This document shows, piece after piece, positions 1 through 9,900 of a stretch of 64,000 nt of DNA. The first letter of the stretch is position 1. Each line of letters opens with the position of its first letter. A program made the position numbers and the translations under genes. This DNA is from Glaciozyma antarctica PI12. Its lineage: Eukaryota > Basidiomycota > Microbotryomycetes > Kriegeriales > Camptobasidiaceae. The stretch is from positions 11,650 to 75,649 of the forward strand of contig KZ627157.1 of assembly GCA_002917775.1 (NCBI GenBank), in the 5' to 3' direction. A model generated the notes under the pieces. That model worked only from the letters and a program-made list of their open reading frames with translations. It ran no database searches and was not told the DNA's origin.

Positions 1-286
1 TTGCCCGACCTGCCTGCTTTGAAACCTGCCCGTGTCGAGTACGGGGGCGCTGAAGGAAGCAAACCAGCTCTGCGCAGGTGCGCTGATTCAGGAGTGAGAA
101 CAGGAAGCGACGCCGCGGAGGCGTGAGGTGTTGGCGCTCCCCCACCTCGTGCACTTAGCCTAGGATTTTGAACTTTTGCGCACCCACTCTCGCACCCATA
201 GACACAGCTCAACGTAGCCAATGCATTGCAAACACTTCTACCCAAACGCAGGCAAAGAGCAGAGACGAGAGGACGGCGAGAGCAAG

Positions 287-1351
287 TCAAGGCACGACGC
301 GAAGCTCCCGCTCGACCTTTGAGAGTGACAGCTGCAACGAGCAATAGTCAGCGGGAGTACGGTGGGGAAGGAACGACGGGAATCACCCCGAGAGTCGAGC
401 AGTGCGGCCTTGTTGGCGCCGCGAGGGGCGAGCTGCCAGTCAGTCGGACGAGGGACGGGAAGAACAAGCGACGCGGGTCTCCAACGAGCTCGAGGTCTCG
501 CGTGCGAGCGTCCCGGGGAGCAGCTACGTGAGAGTGAGGAGTCAGTAGCTACGAGAAGCGAGGACTGACGCAGCTCACCATCGAGCGTGAGTTCTGCGGG
601 CCAGCGACGTCAAAAGTGGCTGCGAAGAAGCAACGGTTCAGTCGTGGCGAGGAAGAGAGCGCGAGCAGCTCACCACCAAGCGTGAGGGTCTGCGCGTCAA
701 CGTGGTCGAAAGCGGCTGCGAGCGAGCGAGGGTTCAGTCGTGGCGAGGGAGGGAGGGCGAGCGAGCTCACCACCGGGCTTGAGGTCCTGGTCGCCAGCGA
801 GGTCGAAGATAGCTGCGAAGGTGCGAGGCTTCAGTCGTGGCGAGGAAGGAAGAGCGAGTGAGCTCACCAGCGAGGTCGAGATCCAGCGAGTACGGAAGCG
901 GCTGCGAAGGTGGGAGGCTTCAGTCATGGTGTGGGAGAGAGAGAAAGCAGGCTCACTACCCAGCTCGAGGTTCCGCTCGCCGACGATGTCGAAAGCAGCT
1001 GCGAAGGTGCGAAGGTTGAGCCGCGACGAGCGAGGGAGGAACGAGCAGCTCACCAGCGAGGTCGAGATACCGCCGGCCAGCGAGGCCGAAAGCAGCTGCG
1101 AAAATGTGAGTTTCCAGTAACTGGAGCGAGCGAGAACCCAACTGACTCACCAGCGAAGTCGAGATCCTGCTCGCCAGCGAGGTCCGAAGCGGCTGCGAAG
1201 GCGCAAGGGTTCAGCAGATGCCTGGGTAGATGACCGACGCAGCTCACCACCGAGCTTAAAGTCCTGCTTGCCAGCCTTGTCGAGAGCAGCTGCGGAGGAG
1301 CAAGGCTTCAGTGCGGGCCATGTGGGATGAGAGATGAGGGTCGAAGCTCAC
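287..1351 (-). repeat. Tandem array of ~97-bp units, each an exon plus an intron
   Basis: A degenerate unit recurs with anchors at 331, 432, 523, 619, 715, 812, 901, 998, 1095, 1192 and 1289, so most steps are 96-97 bp. Read on the minus strand, each anchor is a 3' splice site (CGCAG or CGTAG followed by C). About 42 nt further on there is a GTGAG 5' splice site. Introns lie at 332-386, 524-578, 620-673, 716-770, 813-867, 902-956, 999-1053, 1096-1150, 1193-1247 and 1290-1351. Eight of the ten are exactly 55 nt. Exons are 42 nt at six sites plus 482-523; 579-619 is 41 nt and 868-901 is 34 nt. Most introns keep a CTGAA/CTGAC branch-like element. The donor after 482 is lost (GAGAC in place of GTGAG). 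The periodicity and splice sites are seen directly; splicing itself is inferred. Confidence 0.9.
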
Positions 1352-1579
1352 CACCGAGCTCGGGACTTCACCACAGCGTGGCCACAGCAACGACTCCTAC
1401 GGCCCGTCTCTCACTCCCTAGTCAGCACTACCGTCTACCTGCAAAACGACACGTTTAGCTACCGCGAGCTGGGGTCCTGTGACGAGCGCGCGGTCTCCTC
1501 CCCTCATCCGACGCGTAGACGACTCACCGAACGCGTTGTTGTCTTCCTGACTGGGGGCCTCGACTTGATTCGGTTCCAT
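287..1579 (-). CDS. Putative micro-exon gene built from a repeated 14-residue exon
   Basis: Most exons of the array are 42 nt with the same phase, so splicing adds 14 residues at a time. Translations include AALDKAGKQDFKLG (1248-1289), AASDLAGEQDLDFA, AAFGLAGRRYLDLA, AAFDIVGERNLELG, AIFDLAGDQDLKPG and AAFDHVDAQTLTLG (674-715). Codons in this frame are C/G-ending, as in neighbouring genes. A possible first exon begins at ATG 1579 and ends at a GTGAG donor near 1528, but no clean junction to the array was found. The 34-nt exon breaks frame unless skipped; skipping it keeps phase. The 41-nt exon also shifts frame, giving a stop near 440; otherwise the frame ends at TGA 287-289. No known family was recognised. 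It could be a functional variable protein, a decaying gene, or an amplified exon with no product. Start and end are uncertain. Confidence 0.35.
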
Positions 1580-2500
1580 CACGCGGGGAGACTTGTGCTA
1601 GTCCAGAGAGAGAAGAATAAGCACTTGCGAGCACGCGACGAGGGGGGAAGCGAGAGAGGGGATCACACTCACTCTTTCGCGCTGCCAATCCGCGCTCGTT
1701 AGATGGCCGTCTTCCCGTATCCTGTTGAGGGGGAAGAGCGCGTCTCTGTCGAGGGGGACTCGAAAGGGTGACGGTGGGAGGGAGAAAGGCGAAACGAGAG
1801 AACCGGGAGCTCAAACAGGCAGCGCTCGTGCCTCCCTTCCATCCTTGGCTTCCGCGCTCCGCAGCTTCCCACGAAAAAGGGCTACTCGCACGGTGGGGAA
1901 CGAAGCAAGAGCAGCTTTGTGCATCATCCTGGAGAGGAGGCCGGCGAGACACGATCCTTGCGGGTCGCCTCTCGCTCGCTGCCAAGTGCGAAGAGCGGAC
2001 AGACGCCGCTGTATGAAGCAGAACTAGGGGGCCAATCCGTCCTGCGGTTCGCAAAAGGAAAAGCTTAGAGCAGGAAGCGCTTCTTGTCGTCCTGTTCGAC
2101 CGTAGAACAGCTCGCGATACACCTTGGGGGGCAGGCGAGGGACGAGCTTCGTGCGTGATCTATGCACCGGAAAAAGCTTCCGCCTTGTCGCCGAGGAAGG
2201 TGGCGGTTCGAGAGGGAGCAGGCTGCTCTGTGAATCGAGTTTAAAGGGTACTGAGCTGAGCCGTTCGAAGAGGCTGTGGGCACGCAGGCCTGCCAGGTCG
2301 CTCGAGTCGGCGGGCGCGAACGGCCACAGCTCAGTCCACCTGCGAGGCGTTACCTACCGGAAGCGTAGGTCCGTTTGCGGGACTGGAACGAACGGGGGGA
2401 GGGGGCCAGGGGAGCAGGGAGGGAACAAGCATCTACCCACCAGCCTTCGCCCCCCGCCTGTCCCGCCAACTCCAGCTGCTCCGTCGGCGACGCCGGGCAC
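1580..2500. other. No recognisable gene between the array and the next gene
   Basis: Both strands hold only low-complexity open frames rich in R, S and P, with no codon bias, domains or ordered splice sites. It probably carries the upstream regions of the minus-strand array gene and the plus-strand gene at 2501, which point away from each other. Confidence 0.5.
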
Positions 2501-3489
2501 ATGCCTCCGCCGACTCCCCTGTCTCCTTCCTCCTCCGACGTCTCTCTCCCGGCCTACATCGACAGACTGCGGCAGTACATCCACGCCCGACTTGGCCCAG
2601 AGTACTTCGCGTCCTGCGCCTGGCGGGACTACAAGCTGAAGCTCGCGCAAGACGCACCGGGCGCCCCCGACGACACCTTGGACTCGCTCAAGCCCTTCTG
2701 GATGGATCGCGTCCTGATGGAGAAGGGAATAACGCCGGCGGAGGTGGAGGAACGTAGCTGGTCGCGTTTGACGGGAGGCTGGGCGGAAGCAGCAACACTG
2801 CGTGAGCGGTTGGCTGCAGGGGAGTACACGGAGCTGTTCGAGGCGCGGGCGGGCTTGGACGAGGCGAGAAGGGAGCCCGGGGTGGAAATGGAGGCAGAGG
2901 AGACTGGGTTGATCAAGGAGGAGGTGCGTTCTGAGGCCTGTTGAGGAAGGGAGTCGTCGAGCTAACTTCCTCCCTTCTCGTCGCAGGCGTGCGACGACGT
3001 GGGCTTTTATTCTTTCACAGAGTTCACCGAGTAAGAAGCGATATTGGTAGACGTGAGTCTGAGCATGCTGCTTTCGAGCTCGCTAACGTTCGTCCACAGA
3101 AAATGGCGCAGGAAGCGATTGACCGTCTAGCGAGCTACGCTGCCGAGGCGGCCGCGAAACAGGTCAGGAACTTCTCAGACTCGCCTAAGCTGTACTGACC
3201 TTGTACCTCCCTGCAGAACTCATCACCTGTACGCAGGAAGCGCGTCGCCGCCGAAACTCCTCGCTCGTCGCGGACTCTTCGCTCCAAGACGATCCTCACC
3301 CCCGGCAAGAACACCGCACGACCTCCTCCCGCTCTTCAACGAGAAGTCTTTCCACCCGATGAACACTCATTCCCCTCTCCCTCGCCCTCTCCAAATGACA
3401 GACACGAGCTCGAACGGGATAGGAGCTCCTGCGAAGGCAGCGCGAGGGACGCTTGGTTGATTCGATGTTGTTTGCAGCCGATGTTGTAG
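2501..3489 (+). CDS. Unrecognised protein, multi-exon
   Basis: I do not recognise this protein. The start is set at ATG 2501, giving [13 protein letters not shown], because the longer upstream frame is low complexity. Exon 1 (2501-2923) encodes a helical, charged stretch including [20 protein letters not shown]. The clear later exons are 3100-3162 ([21 protein letters not shown] region) and 3217-3489, ending at TAG with a basic S/P-rich tail that includes TILTPGKN. Between them, 2987-3030 has good splice sites and a plausible peptide ([15 protein letters not shown]) but is 44 nt, which throws exon 3 out of frame. Either this exon is skipped, with exon 1 joined directly to 3100, or a base is missing. 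The tail suggests a nuclear protein, but this is only inference. Confidence 0.55.
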
Positions 3490-3709
3490 CTTGGTTGAAT
3501 CCTTGACGGCGTTGATCTGTTCTAACGCCTCGAGAGTTGCGACGAGTGGGGGAGGGGAGCGCAACAAACGACGCAAGTTCGGATCCTCTGATCACCTCCC
3601 TCCTCCCTCACCGTCGCCAACTCAGCCCTCCTCAAACACGACTTTCTTTCGTACGGCACTCTGCCGCGCACTGCACCGACTGCCAAGCGCCACTCCGATC
3701 CGCCGCACG

Positions 3710-5768
3710 ATGGCCTCCTCGACCTCTGAACCCGCCCCCATCGCATCAACCTCCGCCCTCCCAGTCGCCTCTCCGCCCGCCAAGCTCGAAGGAAACGAGT
3801 GGTGGGACAGCATCGGGAAGCCCAAGTATGTCGTGGCGCCCATGGTGGACCAGAGTGAGCTGGTGAGTCGCGCTGCTCTCTTTTTTCGTTCAGCTGTAGG
3901 GGAGGACTGGGGCGAACGCGATGGGCCGATCCTGCCGCTGGGGGGATTTAAGCCAGGTGTGGGAAGACTAGGAGCGCGATTTGGGACTTGGGAGCACGAG
4001 CTGACGCGCTCACCCCGCAGGCCTGGCGCATCCTCTCCCGCCTGCACGGCGCCACTCTCGCCTACACCCCGATGTTCCACGCCCACCGATCACTCCTCCA
4101 CCGAGCACTCACGTTACGCCCAAGAGCAGTTCGACACCTCGGCCCTTTCGCTCGAAGGCAAGGCGCCGTACGATCGACCTCTCGTCGTCCAGTTCTGCGC
4201 GAACGACAAGGATGCCTGGCTAGGTGCGGCGAGCAAGGTCGTAGGGCACTGCGACGCGGTCGACCTCAACCTCGGCTGTCCGCAAGGAATTGCGAAGAAG
4301 GGAAAGTACGGAGCGTTCCTGATGGACGAGTGGGAGCTCATCGGCGACATGAGTGTGTTCTCTCTCCTCCTGGCGTTCTGTCGCCCCCAAGCTGACATTT
4401 CCCGCTCACAGTCACCCATCTCCACACCAAGCTCCCTATCCCCGTCATCGCCAAAACCCGCGTCTTCCCTTCCCTCGATCGCACTCTCGCCTACGCCTCT
4501 CATCTCCGCGCCGCAGGCGCTCAGCTCCTCACCATCCACGGCCGTACGCGCGAAGCGAAGGGACAACAAGCAGGACTCGCGTCGTGGGAGAAGATTGCAG
4601 CCGTCGTCGCCTCCCAGGAAGGCATCCCCGTCCTTGCGAACGGCGGAGTCCCAAGCGCCGAGGAGGTGGAGCCATGCCTGGAATCAACGGGAGCGGTGGG
4701 AGTGATGAGCGCCGAAGGGAACCTCTACAACCCTATGATCTTCGCGCCGAGCAACGTGGGAGGTGGCAAGGTTTACGGTCGCTGCCTCCCCGTCGAGATG
4801 CAGGACGCTCTCCGTGCGTGCGACGACGAGCTGGAGGGCAGCTGGGCCGAGGATGCGGCGTACGGCCCTTCGACCTGGCTCGCTGCGCAGTACCTCGCCA
4901 TTGTTCGAACCCTTCCCTCGACGCGGACGTCTTCGTCGGCGATCAAGAGCCACCTCTTCAAGCTCTTCCGACCGGTGTGGGCGACTGGACGGCATCTCGA
5001 CTTGCGTGAGGCGCTGGGAAAGGCTGGAGCAGGGAAGGAGACGCAGGCTCAGCGAACGGAGCAGTACGCAAAGGTGGTGGTTGAGATGCTGAAGAAGCTC
5101 AAGGTGCGTCGTTTCGTTGCGCAAGTGGAGGGAGGGAGAGCTGACGGGGATGCCTTTGCGCAGGCGGATCTCGCGGAAGGACTTCTCCCTCCCAACTCGT
5201 TCCGACCGCTCACGCACGCGGAGGTCGTCAAGGACTTTGGCGGCGTCATCCCCTACTCTCACGCTCAGCCGTACTTCCGCATCGCGCCCAACGAGCCCGT
5301 CGCTGCTCCCTCGATCGCCGACCGCAAGCGTGCTCTCTCCAGGGATCGTCAGTACGCTTCTCCTTCCTCCTTTGATCATTGCTGACTTCCTCTCTCTCTC
5401 ACGCAGCTGCTAGCTCCCCCGAACCCGCCCCCGCCGAGAAGAAGGCGAGATTCGACCCCACCTCCATCCCCGTCGCACCAGTCGTCACGACGCCCTGCGT
5501 TCGCTCCACCGCCACTCCTCCATGCAGCAACGCCTCGGCCAGTCGCTGCGCCTTTAGCGCCTGTATCACATGCTGCTTGCTGCTCAGCGAGGACGACGCC
5601 GTCGAGGGAAGCTCGTGCGAGTTTCACGAGAGCAAGCGGATCAAGACGAAGGAGAAGCAGGACGCGAAGAAGGCTGGCGGCAAGACTCGCAGGGCGGAGT
5701 CCAAGGCGAAGAGGACGTCGAACCTGAAGGAGCAGGAGGGAGCGGCCCAGGACGAAGCTTCGCTGTAA
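3710..5768 (+). CDS. DUS1: tRNA-dihydrouridine synthase 1 (DUS1)
   Basis: This FMN enzyme reduces uridines 16/17 in the D-loop of cytoplasmic tRNAs. The N-terminal motif [19 protein letters not shown] and the active-site stretch [19 protein letters not shown], with the catalytic cysteine, identify the Dus1 branch. [11 protein letters not shown] and VLANGGV complete the TIM-barrel phosphate-binding parts. Exons: 3710-3862, 4021-4352, 4412-5103, 5164-5347 and 5407-5768. The last exon encodes a Lys-rich tail ([17 protein letters not shown]). Inside exon 2 the frame moves by one base between about 4081 and 4110: YTPMFHA is in one frame and [10 protein letters not shown] in the next, with no GT-AG intron available to explain it. 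Conservation on both sides points to an assembly error more than a dead gene. Confidence 0.9.
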
Positions 5769-5950
5769 CTCGGGTACCTCGTTCAGCTGCATCCGAGGCT
5801 CTCGTAGAGTCTTGTCGTGCTTTCAGCTTCGAGCTACCGTCGAGTGGATCGGCACCGCCAGCGTCGAAAGTCAAACAGCACGTCCAGCAGGAGCATCAGC
5901 AGAGGTCTCCGCCGCCTCTCCCAGCTGCACGACAGAATCCATACAATGCG

Positions 5951-6610
5951 CTACGCTCCACCCGCTTGAATCGCCCGTCCAGTCCCCGCCTTTGCTGCTC
6001 CCGCACCTTCCTGCGCCGCCGCTTGTCGCTGTTGCTGCACCAGCGTTTGAAGGTGTACCAACTGCTTGCGCGCGAATCAGCTCACTGCTGGCTCTCTCCA
6101 AGCAAAGGCTGGAGCGTACCTCCATCTTCTTCGCCTCGAGCTTGCCGTCCAGCTCGGCCAGCTGCGTCTCGACGCGCTTACTGCTCAGCACCTCATCAGC
6201 TCCCCTCGCGCCGCGATCCCAGCAGAAGAGCACGCACATCTCGCCGGCAATGAACTCTAACCGCTTGCTGACGTTCGCCTTGGCCTCGCTCTGGTCCTGC
6301 TTGAGTAGCACGGGTCCGACCTGCTTCCACACCTGGTTCGTCGGCAGCAAGAGGGCGAACTCCTGCGCTTGAGCGTTAGCCAGAGTCGGCCCCAGGCGGA
6401 CAGGACAGGGACGAGCCTTCTGTACACTCTCATTCTCCGACTTCTGCGCATCCAGGCGCTGGCGGCTTTCGACGCAGACGGCGTAGTCTGCAGGGAAGAC
6501 GCGGAACGAGGTGAGCTCGGGAAGCGCTAGGAGGACGAGCGTAGAGCCTTACCGGATTGTAGCTTCTGGTACACCTTAGTTCCAGCCTGAATCTGAGCTT
6601 CCAAGGACAT
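5951..6610 (-). CDS. YKE2: Prefoldin subunit 6 (beta-type)
   Basis: This is a subunit of the cytosolic prefoldin hexamer, which passes unfolded actin and tubulin to the CCT chaperonin. It begins MSLEAQIQAGTKVYQKLQS (exon 6553-6610) and continues from 6487 with RQRLDAQKSENES. A beta-hairpin core follows (EFALLPTNQVWKQVGPVLLK, then RLEFIAGE), then the second helix (KRVETQLAELDGKLEAKKME) and a Q/A-rich tail ending at TAG 5951. This order of helix, hairpin and helix, and the ~130-residue length, fit the family. The intron after SENES can be read as GT-AG, dropping VQK, or as GC-AG, keeping VQK as homologues suggest. It lies downstream of ISWI on the same strand. Confidence 0.9.
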
Positions 6611-6920
6611 GGCGACGGAGGGACAGCGAGGGAGAGGCGGAGGAGGTGGCCGGAGGAGGAGCTGAGTAGCGCGATGGGGACTTGAGTGATCGTCGGGACT
6701 GTTCCTGGGCGATTCGGCGAGAGGAAAGCTGTACGGAGGAGAGCTGAGTTCGTGCGGAGTGTTGCGGGAGCAAGAGAGGGAGCAAGTCGAGCACGCGTCC
6801 TCGCTGCCCGCCTCCTCCTCGCGAAGTCCCCTCTCCTCGCTCTCAAAAGTCATTTCCCGATCAACGTCCATGCGAAAGGTAATCTGAAAGCGCACAGAGC
6901 ATCGTACATTCATCTCCAAC
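6611..6920. other. Spacer between ISWI and the prefoldin gene
   Basis: Both neighbours are on the minus strand, so this should hold the ISWI 3' end and the prefoldin 5' region. Nothing else is seen. Confidence 0.5.
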
Positions 6921-9900
6921 CTATCTCCTAGCCTTCTTACTCGCCCCAGCCGGCGTCGAAGCCCGCGACGTGTTGGACTGCTCCTCGGCGGGCCTCTTCT
7001 TCCCCTTCCCCTTCGCTCCGTTCGCCGGCTTCCCCTCCTCCACGTCAAGCTCCTTCTCGACAAGCGCCACCAGAGTGGTGCACCTCCGACCGATCTCGAC
7101 CGGCGTGCGACTCTTGAGGAACCAGTCGAACCTGCGACATTCACAAGTCAGTAAGGTCGTTACGTGCGCGTCGTTGGGCTGCTCACCTGAAGGCGGGGAA
7201 CTCGGCAATGTCGCGCTTGATCTGCTCGAACGTGTCCTCCTTGCCGACGCCGTACTTGGCGACCTGGCAAAGGAGGAAGCGGTCCTCTTCCTCCGAATAC
7301 GACTTGCCCTTCGTCTGGTTGGCGTACTGGACCCTGAGGAGCTGGAGCGGGAACGAGACGCTGTCGACCTTCTGCTTGACGAGAGCCCATTGACGCTCAT
7401 CCTTTTCGCGACGAGCTTCGGCGTCCTCGATCTTCTTGATCTGCTTCTCGTGGTCTGCGAACGTGGCGAGCTCAGTCTCGGTACAGATGGCAACGTCGGC
7501 AAAGCAGACGTACCGTCGATCTCGGTGTAGCGGTCCCAGAAGACGCTCGCGTACTCCTTGATCTCCTCGACCGACTTGGAGGGAACTTCGATCTGGATCG
7601 CCTCGAAAGCGTTCCTGCGACGAGCGACGACATCAGCGGGGCTCGTCAGCAAGTGAGCTGCGACAACGCTCACCTTCCGTAGAACTCGCATCCTCGAATG
7701 AAGCCCTGGTACTCGCGCTTGTTCCAGTCGTGGAAGCCGAGATCAGCGAGCGCCTCCTTTTCTGCAGCTTCCTCCTCCGTCAAAGGCTCGGCTGAAAGCA
7801 CGAAAGGCGATCAGCGAAGGAGCAATGCCAGGAGGACATGAGCGAACCATTCTCGATGAGCTCTTGTTCCGCAGCCTGTTCAGCTTCGAGATCCTCGGGC
7901 GAGACGGCAGGATCTTCGCGAAGGGGGACGACGTAGCCTTGAGTTTTCTGCGGACGGCAGACGTCAGTACGGCGGAGCGGGGAGAGCTCGTGCGGAAGAC
8001 GCACGCGGAAGTGAAGCGACTCCTTCTCCTGGAGCTCAACGAGACGAGGAGGGAAGAACTGGAAGTCGTTCCTGAAACGAGACACGTCGTCAGCAAGATG
8101 CACTCAATCCAAAAAAGACGACGTACGCAGAGAGCTGCTTGGGAGCACGAGGTGCCCTGGGACCCGTCGCACGACCCGGTCCAGTCTTCAACGTGTCGCG
8201 ATAGTAGCTATCGACCGAGTAGTTGGTCTTGCGTTCGCGCTTGGAGGGCTCGATCCAGGCGAGACCGATCTTCTTCTTGCCGCCGTAGTCCTCGCCCTCC
8301 CAGTTGGTTGTCGTCTCAGACTTGAAGATCTGGAGGTCGTCGAAGTTGAGCTGCGCGTACTTGGAGTTGAGCTCTTGCGTGCGAGCCTCGCCGCGCGTGA
8401 TGATGTCCTCGATGTCGTCCTGAACGAGCATCGATTCGCTCGAGTTGATGATCTTCTCGGCTCCATGCTGAATCATATCGACGAGGTCGTCCTTGTTCGC
8501 AGCTGCGAGACGAACCGCGTCAGCCGTGCTGCGGAAGAAGCTCGAGACGAGAGGACGCACTCTTAGTGCTCTGCTGAGCACGACCCTGCTGAATGACGAG
8601 CTGGTCGAGACGCAGCTTCTGAGCAGCCCGCTCAAGGACCTTCTCCTCGACGGCGTTCTGCAGATTGAAGGTCAGCAGCGCTTCTCACAGTCTGCGCACA
8701 CAACTGCGCACCTCCGTGACGAAGCGGAAGACGTAGACCTGCTTGGTCTGGCCGATTCGGTGAGCTCTGCGCGTGGAGAGCGGTCAGCGTCTGTCCAAGG
8801 CGCGCGAAGCTCTCGATGTACCGATCCATGGCCTGCAAATCTGCTTGAGGGTTCCTGAAGAAGGCGAAGGCATCAGCGAAGCCGCGCAGAATCGACGGAC
8901 GCGCGCGACGACGTACCAGTCCGAGTCGTACAAAACGACAATGTCGGCCGACGTGAGGTTGATGCCGAGTCCTCCAGCGCGAGTCGTGAGGAGGAAGATG
9001 AACTTCTCCGATCCGGGCTTGTTGTACGCGTCGATCGCCTCCATACGGTCGTCGTGCGCCGTTCCTCCGTCCAGTCGGCAGTATTCTATCGAGTCGTGAG
9101 GTCAGCACGCGGAGCTTCCGGCGCAGGAGGCAAGAACGCACGGTATTCGCGGAACATGCAGTAATCCTCGAGGATATCGAGAACACGACTCATCTGGGAG
9201 AAGATGAGGACGCGCGATCCCTTGGCCTTCATCGACTTGAGGAGCTTGTCGAGGATGAGCATCTTGCCCGAGCTGTCGATAAGGTGCTCGTCGGTCGTGA
9301 AGGGAGGTCCGGGTTCCTAGAAGCCAAGGTCAGCTTGAGGAGAGGGATGAGCGAAGAAGACGACGTACCGCGCCATCGAAGAGGTACGGGTGGTTGCAGC
9401 ATTTCTGTGGGCACCAAATCAGCACACGCTCGAACGACAGCTGCCAGAAATAAAGAGACTCACGCGAAGCTGCATGACGATGTTCTGGAGCCTCGTCTTG
9501 CCCTCCTTCTTCCCTCCAGCACCTGCGAGCAAAGCGAGTCGTCAGATGCGCCTCACCGCCTCAAGCCCACGAAGAGCAAACGCACCGTTAACCGCATCGA
9601 TGTCCTTCTCCAAGATCATCTTGTACCACTTGCGCTGCAGCGCGGTCATGCCGACGTAGACGTTGATCTCCTTCTTGGGGAGCAAGCTCTTCTCGACGTC
9701 GGCCTTGACGCGACGCAGCAGGAAGGGACGGAGAACGGCGTGGAGCTGCTTGACGACCGAGTTGGACGCCTCCTCCTTTTCCGCCGCCGACTGGTCGGCA
9801 ACTTCTCCGTCGGCCGTGAGCGCGGGCGCTTGGCGCTCGAACCAGGCGTCGAAGTCGCTAACGTCGGAGAAGACGTCGGGAAGGAGGAAGCTGCGGGCGA

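Noticed and set aside
1524-2054. 176-codon open frame on the minus strand
   Set aside because: R/S/P-rich composition with no motif; it looks like chance in GC-rich DNA.
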